A stretch of 39,355 nt of DNA from Klebsormidium nitens (taxonomy: Eukaryota; Streptophyta; Klebsormidiophyceae; Klebsormidiales; Klebsormidiaceae). A program made the translations under genes and the position numbers. The notes beneath the pieces were generated by a model, which did no database searches, was not told where the DNA came from, and was given only the letters and a program-made list of their open reading frames with translations. Positions 1-10,500 of the stretch are shown piece by piece. Position 1 is the first letter of the stretch; every line of letters starts with the position of its first letter. Location: assembly GCA_000708835.1 (NCBI GenBank), contig DF236959.1:1-39355 (forward strand), written 5' to 3'.

Positions 1-195
1 TAATGTTCGACTGTATTGGACCCTGGACGGCCCTCTCCTCTTCCAAGGTCGTTCTGGTCTTTTTCCTGGAACAAGTTTTATTTGACGCTGGAGTATGTCC
101 AAAGAAGAGCCTGCAACCTTTATAATTACCGGATCAACTTTGGTCAGCGGCCGGATTTGCGTCTCACACAAATGCACTTTCGTACCTGTGCGCAG

Positions 196-243
196 GCAGC
201 ATCGGCGGGCCTTCGACACTTGCGCTCACGCCTGCTCCGACGA
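196..243 (+). CDS. Pro/Thr linker exon, gene 1
   Basis: The 48-nt exon sits between acceptor gtgcgcag and donor gtgagt. It is phase 1 on both sides. It reads GSIGGPST followed by LALTPAPT, an extended linker typical of secreted glycoproteins. About 190 bp of upstream sequence is shared with the regions before 2574, 9940 and 11436, so the linker was copied together with its upstream intron. Confidence 0.5.
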
Positions 244-3200
244 GTGAGTCGTATTTCAAGTGGTCAGCTTTGCGGTCGATGCTCCGCCTCAATGATTCCC
301 TTTTGTGCTGTTTAAGGCTGGAATTTGGGACGACGGCACGATTCGGTGCATGTAACGTAACCGCAAGCCGTTTTAGGATCCAGGACTCCCGCTCCTGCGG
401 GCAACAAATTTTACAACTGCACCGCGTCGATTGCGGTCCAGACGCTTGTGAACCCTGTCAAGCGTGCTGAGGCCATCACCTTTTCAGAAAGCCCGCGCAG
501 AAATGAAGATCTCTTCAACGAAACGCTCGCGGCTCTCCATATTTGCGGCTTTATTTAGGAACGATCCAAATGTTCCGATTTCGAAACTCGATAAGTATCG
601 AAGCCTCGAGGGCTGATCAGCGCGAGGTGGGTGCACAAATTCCTTCACAGCCTTTCAGATCTGGACGCACTGAGCCATTGGGCGTCTAACTTTTAACGGC
701 GATAAACGATTTTTGACCACGCAGTGATTTACAAATGGTGACCGGCCTTTCAGGACAATCATCCAAAATGTCTGGACTTAGCTTCCGGTGCATGGGCTTG
801 ATGCAGGTACGCTTGCGTCCATTTGGGCGGCCAAAGACGTCAGCATATTGGGCATGCCCTCGAACCCGTTGTTCCGCGTGTACTGCTCCTACACCGTGAC
901 GATCAGTGGGGCCCCCGCCACGTCACTGACGGTCTGCACGTACAACGCAACCGGTGCTCTCGTCACGTCTCCCACGGCCACTGTTCCTGGAGGGACACCA
1001 CCGACACCCACCGTCTCCTGCCCAAGTAAGAAAAGGTGCCGTTCTAGTTTTTGCACGGGATCCGCACTCGCTGTGACCCGTGCACTGAACGCGGCCGGAC
1101 CTAGATTTCCTTCTATGGGGGAAAAGCGTGGTCCTCGGCCCCCTTTTGTCGATGACTCCGGGCTTTTGTCCAGAGACTGACGGAACATCAGCCGAAAACT
1201 CAACTGCCTGAATCTAATATATCTCCAAGTCAACGCTGGCGCCTTTCCGTCTACATGTTTGTAAAAGGTACAGTGAAAGAGGAAACGAGATTCTCCTCGT
1301 GAAAACCCGATTATAGGAACTTCTGTCCAGTCTCTGCAGGCCTTTCTTCGGAACTTGGATATCCGAGAGTAGATTACAGGAACTCGCACACCCGTGGCTT
1401 CAGGATGCCAATCTGCCTGCTGTGGCATGTACTCCCAGATACTCAGCGATTTTCCGTTTCTTGTACGTCCGAGCTCCGGAAAACTATTGTTGTACTTGCG
1501 GAAAGTGACTTCTAATTTCTAATCAGCTCTCTGTTTTCAAAGAGCGAACAGGCAATCCGTAAAGCAACGAAATATCAGACAAAAGTCGAGATTCACTTGG
1601 AGAGAGATCAGTCACGCTGACTCAGAATCAGAGACTCTAGTGGTTTACGCAATCTCTCATAACTCTTCAGGGTCCCTACCGATCGTGCTTCGAGTACTGT
1701 GCAAGTTATATAAAGTTTGATGACGTGATTTGTCTTCACAGGAAGCACCGCCCCCAACTCCTGCCCAGCGTCGGTTCAGCTGAATTTTGCGCTCGCGAAC
1801 GCGAGAGCTTTCTTCCAACAGACTCTCTGCAATTACGCCGTTGCTGTATTAAGCGGGGCTTCCGCACTTTGCGCTTACGACGCGACTTGCGCGTCAAAGG
1901 CAGGAAACGCCGCCAACTGCCCAAGTGAGTGCTTCTTCGCAGTTTTGTTCCATCTTATATTAGCTGAGAGAAAGAAAAAAATTACTTTTGTGGGACTTTC
2001 TTACGGATTCATAAAACACCATACGTATATCCCACGCGTAACAGCTCATTGAAGCTGGGTCATGTTACGCGTACAAGCGGCAAGGGAAACAGTTGAATGG
2101 CAGTCGAGGGGCTAATGGATACTGTACGCGTAAGCCCTCTCAAGTACTATGTGGGGAAGCCCTCTTCTCCTCTCAGTTCGGAGTGCATTAGATCCTGGAC
2201 GTGTTGATCCCATCCTAGAAAAACGTCTTCTTGATGCTGATAGTATCCAACAAAGCGCCTAAACGCAGAAGTTTGGACTCGACGGGTCAACTTCTAATGA
2301 TCAATAGCAAGATCCTCGTGCCTCACGGATGCAGTTCCGTACGTTTCTCTTCGTGTACAATCTGGCCATACGCAGTTCGTCAAATAGATCGAGACTGCGG
2401 TTTGGCATACAGCAGTATCGGAGCGGTGCACGAAGGGTGTTTTTAGGGAGCTAGGATTTTCTCTGTTGTCCGACGTGTAGGGGATCGATGAGGGGCTCGC
2501 CTTCGGATTCCAAATCATTAGTAGTTTCATTCAGATCACTTAGTGATTGACGCAATTTCGTACTTGTGCGCAGGAAACATTAGCGGGCCCCCGACGCCTG
2601 CTCCAACTCCTGCACTGACGCTTGCTCCGACGCAGCCACTGACGGGTGAGTCGCACTTAAATGTTCAGCTTTACGGTCGAAGTTCGATCCGCCGTCTTGT
2701 GTCCCCGCTGTTTTCCTGCTCGGAAGATTGGAAGGTCGGAAGATTGGACCACTGAGGGACGGTTTGGTGTTCGCAAGCGGCCTGTAATTAGCCTTTTCAG
2801 GAGTCCCGCTCCAACGCGCAAAACCGTCGCAGATGCACCAGCTGCGGTCCGGAGGCCGGTGAGTGATGACAAGCGTGCCTTTAATACTTCTTTTTAAAAC
2901 CCGGGCCAAAACGGAGAATTCTTTGAGAGAGAAGGTCGAGGCCTTGCTAGATCATGCGGGTACATTCATCAAGGAACGACTTTGAAGTTCGGCGGACTCT
3001 GAATCAAAAAATTCTGATCAAAGATCCGAGACTTGATCGTCGCAATTTTCATTACTACTGCTCCATTCAGCGTCCGTACACCGCTCTTATCCGGGTATAC
3101 AGGTGCCGTCGCGGCCATATGCCCAGCCACCAATATGGAGTCGGGGTCCTTGAACGAAGTGCAGTGCGGGTACGCTGTCAACAACGGCGCGAAGGTGAAT

Positions 3201-5056
3201 CCGATTGGAGTGGTCGCGCTTTGTACCTACAATTCGACCGGTGTCCTCCAAATTTCTGCGCTTTTTTCTGTACCCCCACAACTAGCCGGGGCTCCACTAT
3301 ATTCTTGCCCAGGTAAGATAGAGGGTGGTTCTTTCACGTGGTGTTGACATACCCTGAAATCAGAATGCACTTGTAAATTAAACAAGTCCATGTAGTGCAA
3401 TCTGACTCCTGTAGTAGCTAGATACTCGCGAATCCTCTGAATCATTCCAGTATGTTAGAGTTGAAGGTTGCGAATCGCGGATCTTGCTCTTTGCGCCCTT
3501 GATGCTTCTCAGACCAGAACAGACTTCCGCATTGCTAAGCATTCTCACACTATCAAAACCTGACTAGAGGACTGTTTCCGATTGTTGTTACAAAATCGCT
3601 CTGCTCCCTGCAAGAGATCTTCGCTCCTTGGAAGTCTTCTAACCTATTGCCATGTTGCCAAACGCAACACTTGTTCGGCAGCAGTCTGATCCGAATTCAA
3701 TCTGAAACAGCCGTCCGAAGTCTCGCTTGATCAATTTAGTGATCAGCTAAGTAGCGGAAGATCCCGATCAAACCAATTTGAAATCAGATGCACCTGCATA
3801 CAAACTGACAGCTGAGGAGAAGCTCACTCGGAAGAGCACGCGCATTCAACGCACTCGGCATGCCCGCCCTGCTGTCTCCGCGCCCACTCATGGGGGCTGC
3901 GTAGACAGTAAGCGGTCTGTACCGAAACCACAATAGTTTCACCGTGCCTCCTCCTTGCAGGAAGCACACCGATCCCCAACTCCTGCCCCGCCAATCCGCC
4001 GTTCGAAACACTAGTCGCTTTTGCTCGTCGCGTCAATGTATCATTGAACGCCGGAAGCCTCACCAGCTTCCAATGCATTTACTACACTGCGGCCGGAGAA
4101 TTCCAGGGGACCTGTACCTACGGGCCAGATCGCGTTCTGCTGTATTCTAGTGGAACTGTCGGACAACCATCGCCCTTCTTTACCGGCTGTTTTCGTGAGC
4201 GAGCGTGGGAACCCACCTATGTGACAAGCTTTCTGGTATGCAAATGCATCGTCCGGCTGAAGACTAACATGTGTTGAATGATAAAGTCGACCGCTGATTG
4301 GCGCCAATCCCGCGATGCACGTTTGATATCAGGACGGATGTTAAAATTCTGGTTTTCTTAGTGGCGTTGAAACCGAGATCAGCGGCTTTGGAAATGGACC
4401 ACAGAACCAGTTTGCCAGCCGTTTCTTTCTCCTTTGGCATACTTGTCAGAAAGCGTCTTGAAAGCCGACTTAAGCTCAACCAACGTTTGATTTGGAATGC
4501 CCAATTGCTGATGTGCTGAAGTCGAACCTTTCAGTGATTCTTGGGACGAAGATGCTTGTCAAAACACCGCAATTCCCTCCGATCCCCTCTGAGCCAGCCA
4601 GATGGAAAGGCTAGGTTCTGAACTTTCAAGACTAGTCAGCGGTGATTGCGAGTCAGCGGTTTGTCTTTGTGGGCAATGAATGACTAGTCATACTGTTTGA
4701 GTCAGCGGTTTGTCTTTGTGGGCAATGAATGACTAGTAGTCATACTGTTTGAGTCAGCGGTTTGTCTTTGTGGGCAATGAATGACTAGTCATACTGTTTG
4801 AGTCTGCCAGCCAGCGTTTATTTGGGTTACTTGCCTGGGTCGCAGCACTGAAGCTGTAAAACCACTTGACTTCTGAGGATCATGAAACCGCTTCGAGCAG
4901 TCGGGGCCGAGGTGCTGCAATGGAAGATGTAGTAAAAGGCTTTTAATCTGTCAATTAGTCACGGGTCTCGTGCTTTGCAATCCACGCTTTCCGCTTGTGC
5001 TTACTGTCAGCTCACTTCCGGACTTCGATGCAGCAAGCAGCGAACCCGTGCCCTAG
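196..5056 (+). CDS. Secreted cysteine-module protein, gene 1 (5' part outside window)
   Basis: Multi-exon gene read from conserved splice sites and from comparison with its tandem copy at 7493-14063. Exons: 196-243, 807-1025, 1742-1924, 2574-2645, 3103-3312, 3961-4194 and probably 5034-5056; 2801-2858 is a doubtful extra. All internal exons start and end in phase 1, so they join in frame in any order. The product has modules of about 60-78 residues with four cysteines (CP...CxY...CxY...CP or GC), an N-glycosylation motif NATG/NSTG in several, and linkers rich in Pro, Thr and Ala. Start codon and signal peptide lie left of the window. I do not recognise the family; an extracellular matrix or wall protein is inferred from the signal peptide of the paralogue, the cysteines and the linkers. 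The last exon is uncertain. Confidence 0.6.
807..1025 (+). CDS. Cysteine module exon, type A, gene 1
   Basis: Phase 1-1 exon, acceptor atgcag, donor gtaaga, 219 nt. Key residues are YCSYTV, VCTYNATGAL and the closing SCP. The first cysteine seen in sister modules is replaced by Trp here (ASIWAAKD, against SLCAP at 8403 and SICAAND at 9940), leaving an odd cysteine number. NAT is an N-glycosylation sequon. Confidence 0.65.
1742..1924 (+). CDS. Cysteine module exon, type B, gene 1
   Basis: Phase 1-1 exon of 183 nt, acceptor cttcacag, donor gtgagt. The frame has no internal ATG. It reads PNSCPASVQ, then ARAFFQQTLCNYAVA, LCAYDAT and NCPS. It matches 9338-9514 and 10768-10944 closely; an additional cysteine (DATCAS) replaces the Gly or Ser of the sister copies. 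Confidence 0.65.
2574..2645 (+). CDS. Pro/Thr linker exon 2, gene 1
   Basis: 72-nt phase 1-1 exon between gtgcgcag and gtgagt. It reads GNISGPPTPAPTP then ALTLAPTQPLT, a Pro/Thr repeat likely O-glycosylated. The counterpart in gene 2 is 11436-11504, one codon shorter. Confidence 0.55.
2801..2858 (+). CDS. Doubtful small exon (SPAPTRK segment), gene 1
   Basis: Flanked by ccttttcag and gtgagt. The gene 2 counterpart 11647-11710 is six nucleotides longer, a whole-codon difference that suggests coding history. However, its length is 3n+1, so it does not fit between the phase 1 exons on either side. It may be a relic, be spliced with a further unseen exon, or use other sites. Confidence 0.25.
3103..3312 (+). 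CDS. Cysteine module exon, type C, gene 1
   Basis: Phase 1-1 exon of 210 nt, acceptor gtatacag, donor gtaaga. Reads AAICPATNM, EVQCGYAV, ALCTYNSTGVL and YSCPG, four cysteines and one NST sequon. The pattern is the same as types A and B, so these probably share an ancestor. The counterpart is 12156-12368. Confidence 0.65.
3961..4194 (+). CDS. Cysteine module exon, type D, gene 1
   Basis: Phase 1-1 exon of 234 nt, acceptor ccttgcag, donor gtgagc. Reads PNSCPANPPFETLVAFAR, NVSLNAG, FQCIYYTAAG, GTCTYGPD and a closing TGC, so again four cysteines. NVS is a sequon. The counterpart is 13022-13252. It is the most diverged module and the last large one in both genes. Confidence 0.65.
4652..4802. repeat. 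Tandem repeat, three copies of about 49 bp
   Basis: Three head-to-tail copies begin at 4652, 4701 and 4753 (gtcagcggtttgtctttgtg ... actgtttga). The middle copy has three additional bases (actagtagtcat). The matching place in the paralogous unit, near 13755, has a single copy, so the expansion followed the gene duplication. Confidence 0.9.
5034..5056 (+). CDS. Candidate terminal exon, gene 1
   Basis: After the acceptor gatgcag, joining in phase 1 gives a short tail ending EPVP and a TAG at 5054-5056. Gene 2 has the same acceptor context at 14031-14037, with the TAG at the aligned place. A conserved gt donor (CAACAG then gtaagc at 5082) follows in both copies, so a different frame with a further exon at 5362 is possible. 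Confidence 0.3.
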
Positions 5057-5556
5057 ACAAATCCGAGCCCGAGTCCAACAGGTAAGCCACACGTGAACCT
5101 CGCTTTTTGGTCGACCGTCGAACCATCTCATTTCTCTCAAAATTGGCGAAGACCTCTACATTGAAAATACAAAAGAGTGCTCGTCAAGCTTGCTGAGCCT
5201 AGAAATTAAATTGCACAAATTGCACGAAGCTGATCCCAGAGCGGTGCACAAAACCTTTGCAGCTACGAATCCATCCGGTGTGTTCGTCTTGACTCCCATG
5301 CATGTAACTATTCGCTTGCCACCCTGTACTACTCTCAGAGCATCGATTTTCTTTCGCGCAGTTGGTCCGCTGATTGATATTAGACTAGCTAGCTAGCTCA
5401 CTTCAGAGAGGCAAAGTAGAGTCTGCCAATCTGCCAACACCATGTGAAGTACAGAGATTTAAGACGTGGCAGCCTAGACTTAGAGCCACGCACTTCGTTC
5501 AAACGATTGAAAGAGTAAATCCATAGTGGACCCAGAAGAGGACGCTTTTCCGTCCG

Positions 5557-5590
5557 TTCAAGCTTTTAGGCCATTCAAGCTTTTAGGCCA
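5557..5590. repeat. 17-bp perfect direct repeat
   Basis: The unit ttcaagcttttaggcca occurs twice with no gap (5557-5573, 5574-5590). Confidence 0.9.
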
Positions 5591-5980
5591 TGTAACAATC
5601 CTGTAAATAGTCTTCGTCGCCTGTAATGTGAGACGTAAATACGGTCGCAAACAGTACTTACGGGTTCCTCAAAGTAGTCATTGAACGGAACTTCAAGTCC
5701 AACATATAGCTCTTCCGGTCCAGAGACTATCAAGCATGCCTAGCGCTTTGTGTGCGATCTCTCTATGTGGGTTTGAACGCATTTGTAAAACAGTTGGTCA
5801 TGTGTTGACTGTGCTTCTACGATATAGTGGCTACCATTGGTTCCGAAGCGACTTGCATTGGCGCCCGACGAGATCCGTATGTTTGCACCCATCTAGGCTA
5901 GCTGCGCCCGGCTGAAAAGGGCGGTAAAGCAACTGGAAGGCACTATTTTGACGACGTAAATTTAAGTTCTCTCTGCAAAG

Positions 5981-6112
5981 TGGAACTAAGAGGTCCATCG
6001 GGATATCGAGGAACAGCCATCGATCCTTACGAGGCGCCGGTTGGAACAGCTCCGAATCGTTTCCGCTACAATTGTACTGCGTATGTGGCAGGCCAGCTAG
6101 CGACTCCGTTAA
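5981..6112 (+). other. Possible orphan phase 1-1 exon
   Basis: Bounded by acceptor ctgcaaag and a weak donor gtagaa, 132 nt, open and phase 1 on both sides. It ends with NRFRYNCTAYVAGQ. A similar string, NKFYNCTASIAVQ, is encoded near 407-452. It has only one cysteine and no known family. It could be an exon relic of the cysteine-module genes or chance. Confidence 0.2.
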
Positions 6113-7492
6113 GTAGAAGTAAAAGACCAGGCCGTCAGCACGGCGTCACAGTGCTGAGCGCGCGCGAGCACGCCCACGAGGTGGTCACCGGCCTACCGCG
6201 CTTCGGCGCGAGGTCGCGCGCGCGCTGAAAAAGCAGTCCTGCGACCGACTTCATCTCCTCTTCACGTTCTTGCAACCGTGGTGCGAGAGATAGCACCGAT
6301 GAGAAGGAGCTCGCGCAGCTACTTGCAGTTCTGCCACCTTCCGTTGGTCGAGAAGAGAGCCAGCTCTAAGTAGCTGGACGTTCGGACGTTCATCCGCTCC
6401 TGCGCACGTGCGTAATGGACAGCGTATACCTGGGCGGATTATGTCGATTGCCACGACACGTGTCAAGCTCGGAGGACCCGGACAGGTAGTAGAGCCTCGA
6501 TCTGGAGACCGAGGCTCGGTTCCGACGGCGGGCGTTCGACTGCCCAACGTCGAAAAGCAGATGTAAGAGAAATACGCCACTAGCTTTCAGGGCGAGAATC
6601 TAATCGCGCCTAGACGTTCAAACTGGCCGTCAGGGCGATCGCCTACGTAATGACAATAAGCTCCACGGAACAGGCTTCTTTTTATTGGCAGCGCATACCG
6701 GACGCGGCGAAGGGTGTTACGTACATATCTTCAGATTCCGGATCCGACGGTCTTTCATTCGAAGTCTCAGCAAATGAAGCCTCGGATTAAGCTGTAGGTA
6801 CGACGTACCGCCAATGATGACGTCACCTCAAGTAAAAACAAACCGAAAGCGACTCTAATGGAAAGAACGGCAAGGCCTCCAAGTTCTGTTGGGGGTTGCA
6901 TCAATCCCCTTTGAGAACTGACGATCCTCGAGGCCAAAATTCGACGGAGCTCGAGATTGTAAAACGAAGTAACAATCCTTGCAGCCGGGCAAGGAGAATG
7001 GACTGCATAAGGCAATGTTGTAAGCCGCAACGAAAGCTTAATGCCGCCCAGATCAGATGTCAATGGATATATCGCCGGGTGCTGTTTCTTCGTAGCTGTA
7101 ACACGTCTGCGTCTCTCTTGAGGAGAAGCACAGCACCCATGATTTGAATGCCTCGGGGTCGAGCGCACGTTAAAGTTTCGCGACAAACTTTCTTGGATCG
7201 ATCCGAGGACGCAAACGCCGCAAACGTCTCGTAGACTGAGTACGAGAGGTTGGGCTTTCAAACGGCTTGAAAAGCGTCATGCACAGAAGTTCTTCCGTCG
7301 AGTCATGATGATTGCAGCCCTCATTATGAAGACTTGAGAAAGTTATGTACAGTCTGGCATAAGCTCAAATTGAAAGACTACCTTCTCTACGTTTCACTTC
7401 CTAATTCTATCACATTCTTTCTGAGCCTTTTAAGCTTGCGAGGTGCCACCGACGTCCTATCCGGTCTGCACTTGCGCAACCTTCTCGCAGAA

Positions 7493-7558
7493 ATGGCGGT
7501 CAATTCGTCCCTTCTTGGCTTCCTTGGTCTACTCTGCATCGTTCTACAGATTGCTGAG
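7493..7558 (+). CDS. Signal-peptide exon, gene 2
   Basis: ATG in the context gcagaaATGGCG opens 22 codons: MAVNSS, then a hydrophobic core LLGFLGLLCIVLQIA, then Glu, ending at donor gtaagg in phase 0. The next exon begins VLATPLG, so a plausible signal peptidase site follows VLA. The frame is open upstream to 7334, but that part has no acceptor or similarity and this ATG gives a textbook secretion signal. Confidence 0.6.
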
Positions 7559-10500
7559 GTAAGGAAGCGCGTACGTTGGTGGCAATGACAAGCAGTTCTG
7601 TGTTTTGGAAGGAAAGAGGACGTACTTCTGACGCTTGTAACTTGTGCCTAACTTTGGCTTCTTTTAAGCTTATGTGCTTGCTCTCATTATTCGCTTTTCT
7701 GTACAGCCGGAATCGTAAATCTCCGTTCCAAGTGACTCACGCATGCAAGCTGACAGACTGATCTTGATTCTGTCTCAGCAAAGGGGTTGGACACTTCAAA
7801 GTTCAATTGTGAATGCTTTGGTAGAATATTGTTATACCTATATGGGCCACCGGCCCCAGACATCTATTTCTTGCAGCTCATTTATGAGCTTCTTCCGAAA
7901 CCCCCGTGTTACCCGAGTAGGAGTTATTTGAGACCCCAGAAGCTACTCCGAAAAGGGGCTACCACGGCTGACACTCGTAAGAAGGGATGAAACTCGTGAA
8001 CTCTGCCATGATATGCAACCGGTTCGACTTCGACGTCATAGTTGATTGCTTATGGTTTTCCCCGGTCCTTACAGAAGACACAATCAGGAAGCACAGACAC
8101 GTTTGCGCTTACACGCATTCAGGTTCTTGCAACCCCTTTGGGGAAGGACTCCGGTTCCGTCGTCCCGGTCACGGAACTCCAATTCCGTGGAGAGACTACC
8201 GCAGTCGCCCACCGGAAGCTGATGCAGACTTTGTCACCAACGCAGACGCTAGGTGGGTGCACACCGAGCTTTACAACCTTCAAATCTGGATCCAGCTAAG
8301 CGACCCACTGCCTTTGAGAATGATCAAAAAAGATCTGCTGCTTTCAAGAGTGAATTTTAATTGTCAAATCTGGTGAATATAAATCTCGTTAGGCGTGTGC
8401 AGGTACGTCGTTTGCGTCTCTCTGCGCGCCTATTGACCAGTTCAAGAACCCGCTGACCCGCGTGTACTGCTCCTACAACGTGTCGATCGGCGGTGCCCCC
8501 TTCATGTCACTGACGGTCTGCACGTACAACGCAACCGGTGCTCTACTAGTTGCTGGGCTAGTCACGGTTCCCCCGGCCACTAGTATCCGAGGCTTCACAG
8601 AGATTCTACCAACAGAACCCGTCTCCTGCCCGGGTGAGGAAACGCGCCGTTCCAGTTTTGCAAAAAATCTGGCTGAACTCCGTTTTGACCCATGTTGCGA
8701 AGGCGGCCGGACCGGCCCTATTCTCCACTCTGGCAAGACGACCTAGATCGGGCGTCCATCAAAGAGGAGAAAGCCGAGGCCCGCCCTTGAACCCCAGATA
8801 AACAAGAAGTCCGGAAGGTTGGATGACAGGGCATCAAGCATGGAACATAATTTGGAAACTAAATCGTGAAACTTTGAAGTCCACGTTGGATCTTTTCAGT
8901 CCACCCAGAAATTGTGGAAGGTACACTGGGATTAGGGGAATCCAATCTTGCTCAAGTAAACTGGACGTTTGATTTTCTAAAGTAGCTGCAAGGCTGTCTC
9001 ACGATTTTTTGAAGTCGCCAGGCGGTTGACCAGGATCCCGCAAAGCCGTAGCTCTTTCAATCACTTCTAGAGCGGTCTGTAAAAGAAGCTTCTGTATATT
9101 TGAGCTTTGTTCACTCCTTTATGGTTTTTTCTCCGGCTACTAACACCCTCTCAAGTTGAAAACTATCAATGGATTTCAATGTTGGAGAGCGGACACGATA
9201 TGGTTTGGATCTCTCAGATATCTTGGTGATCAACCCTGACTATCTAGATATCTCCTATTCTGCTCAGAATACCGATGCATAATTCTGCGAATAATGCGCT
9301 CATTTGAACGAAGTAAAGTGGCATCCGATAATTGCAGGGAGCACCTTCCCCAACTCTTGCCCCGCGTCGCTTCAGCCTAACTTTGCGGACGCGAGCGCTT
9401 TCTACCAGCAGAATATCTGCGTGTACGCCGTAGCCGCATCAAACACGACTACTCCCCTTTGTGCTTACGATGCGACTGGCGCGTCAACCGGGATAAACGG
9501 CCGCAATTGCCCAAGTGAGCGCTGCTCCTTAATGCAAAGGGCCTTGATGTCAGCTCCATTGAATCGTTTTTCTTTTCTAAGGAGAAAGAGATTATGTGAC
9601 TCTCTTACAGATTCATAAAACCTCCAGAAATGACATCCCAGATTATCAAGTCGCTAGTATGTCAAATCTATGTCCAATCGAGCGCGAATGGAAACGATTG
9701 AAGGCCAGCACAAATGGCTGACTGAATACCATACGGGGGAAGCCGTCGGACTGCATTGGACCCTGAAATTGATGGCATTCTTCTTATTCAAGGTCGTTCT
9801 GGTCTCGTTCTAGAAAACGTTCTCTTTGATGCTGGGGTATGTCCAACGAAGAGCCTGAAACCTTAAAAGGGATCAACGGCGTTCATCAACGGCCGGATTC
9901 TCGTGTCTCACAAAGGCACTTTCGTACCTATGTGCGCAGGCAGAATCGGCGGGCCCCCAACACCTGTTGCGTCCATTTGCGCGGCTAATGATAACAGTAC
10001 GCCCTCGAAGCCGCTGACCCGCGTGTACTGTTTATTCAACGTTAACACAAACGTGACGATCAGCGGTGTCCCTGCCACGCCACTAACGGTCTGCACGTAT
10101 TACGCAACCGGTGCTCTCCTCCCGTTTCCTCCGGCCACCGTTCTTGGAGTTAGCACCTGCCCAGGTGAGAAAAGGCGCCATTCTAGTTTTGTACGGGGTC
10201 AGCACTCGGTTTGACTCATGCAGTGAATGCGGCCGGACCTAGACTTCCTTCAAGAGGATAATCAGCGGGGTCCTCGGCCCCTAATAAACGATGAGTCCGG
10301 AGATTGACGCGGAATCAGCAAAGATATGACTGACTGAAACTAAAAAATCTAGAAGTCAACGCTCGGCGCCTTTCCGTCTACCTGAATTGTAAAAGGTCCA
10401 GTAGACGAGGAATCAAAAGAAGTTTTCTCAGAAGGAACAGTTTGTGGTCAAGTTGCAGTTCAACCTGTGGCAGAATCACAAAGACTCAACGCTTTCAAGT

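Larger units (their letters stand above)
5057..7492. other. Spacer between the tandem cysteine-module genes
   Basis: No gene with family support is seen. It holds the shared 3' flank of unit 1 (to about 5470), a 17-bp direct repeat, a possible phase 1-1 exon at 5981-6112, a CG-rich stretch at about 6140-6226, and presumably the promoter of gene 2. The longer open frames here look like chance. Confidence 0.5.

Noticed and set aside
889-1428. 179-residue minus-strand frame across the module A exon
   Set aside because: It crosses conserved plus-strand splice sites and the similar frame in the copy at 9940 is not kept at that length.
1736-1928. Arg-rich frames on both strands of module B
   Set aside because: The frame without an ATG is the one conserved across three copies with phase 1 junctions; the others are shadows.
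6493-6516. 7-bp hairpin agcctcg/cgaggct as a tRNA anticodon arm or terminator
   Set aside because: The loop is ten bases and the flanking arms do not pair; a short stem of this kind is expected by chance.
7334-7492. Longer N-terminus for gene 2 from the ATG at 7334
   Set aside because: It would bury the signal peptide behind about 53 residues with no similarity; the ATG at 7493 gives a standard secretion signal.
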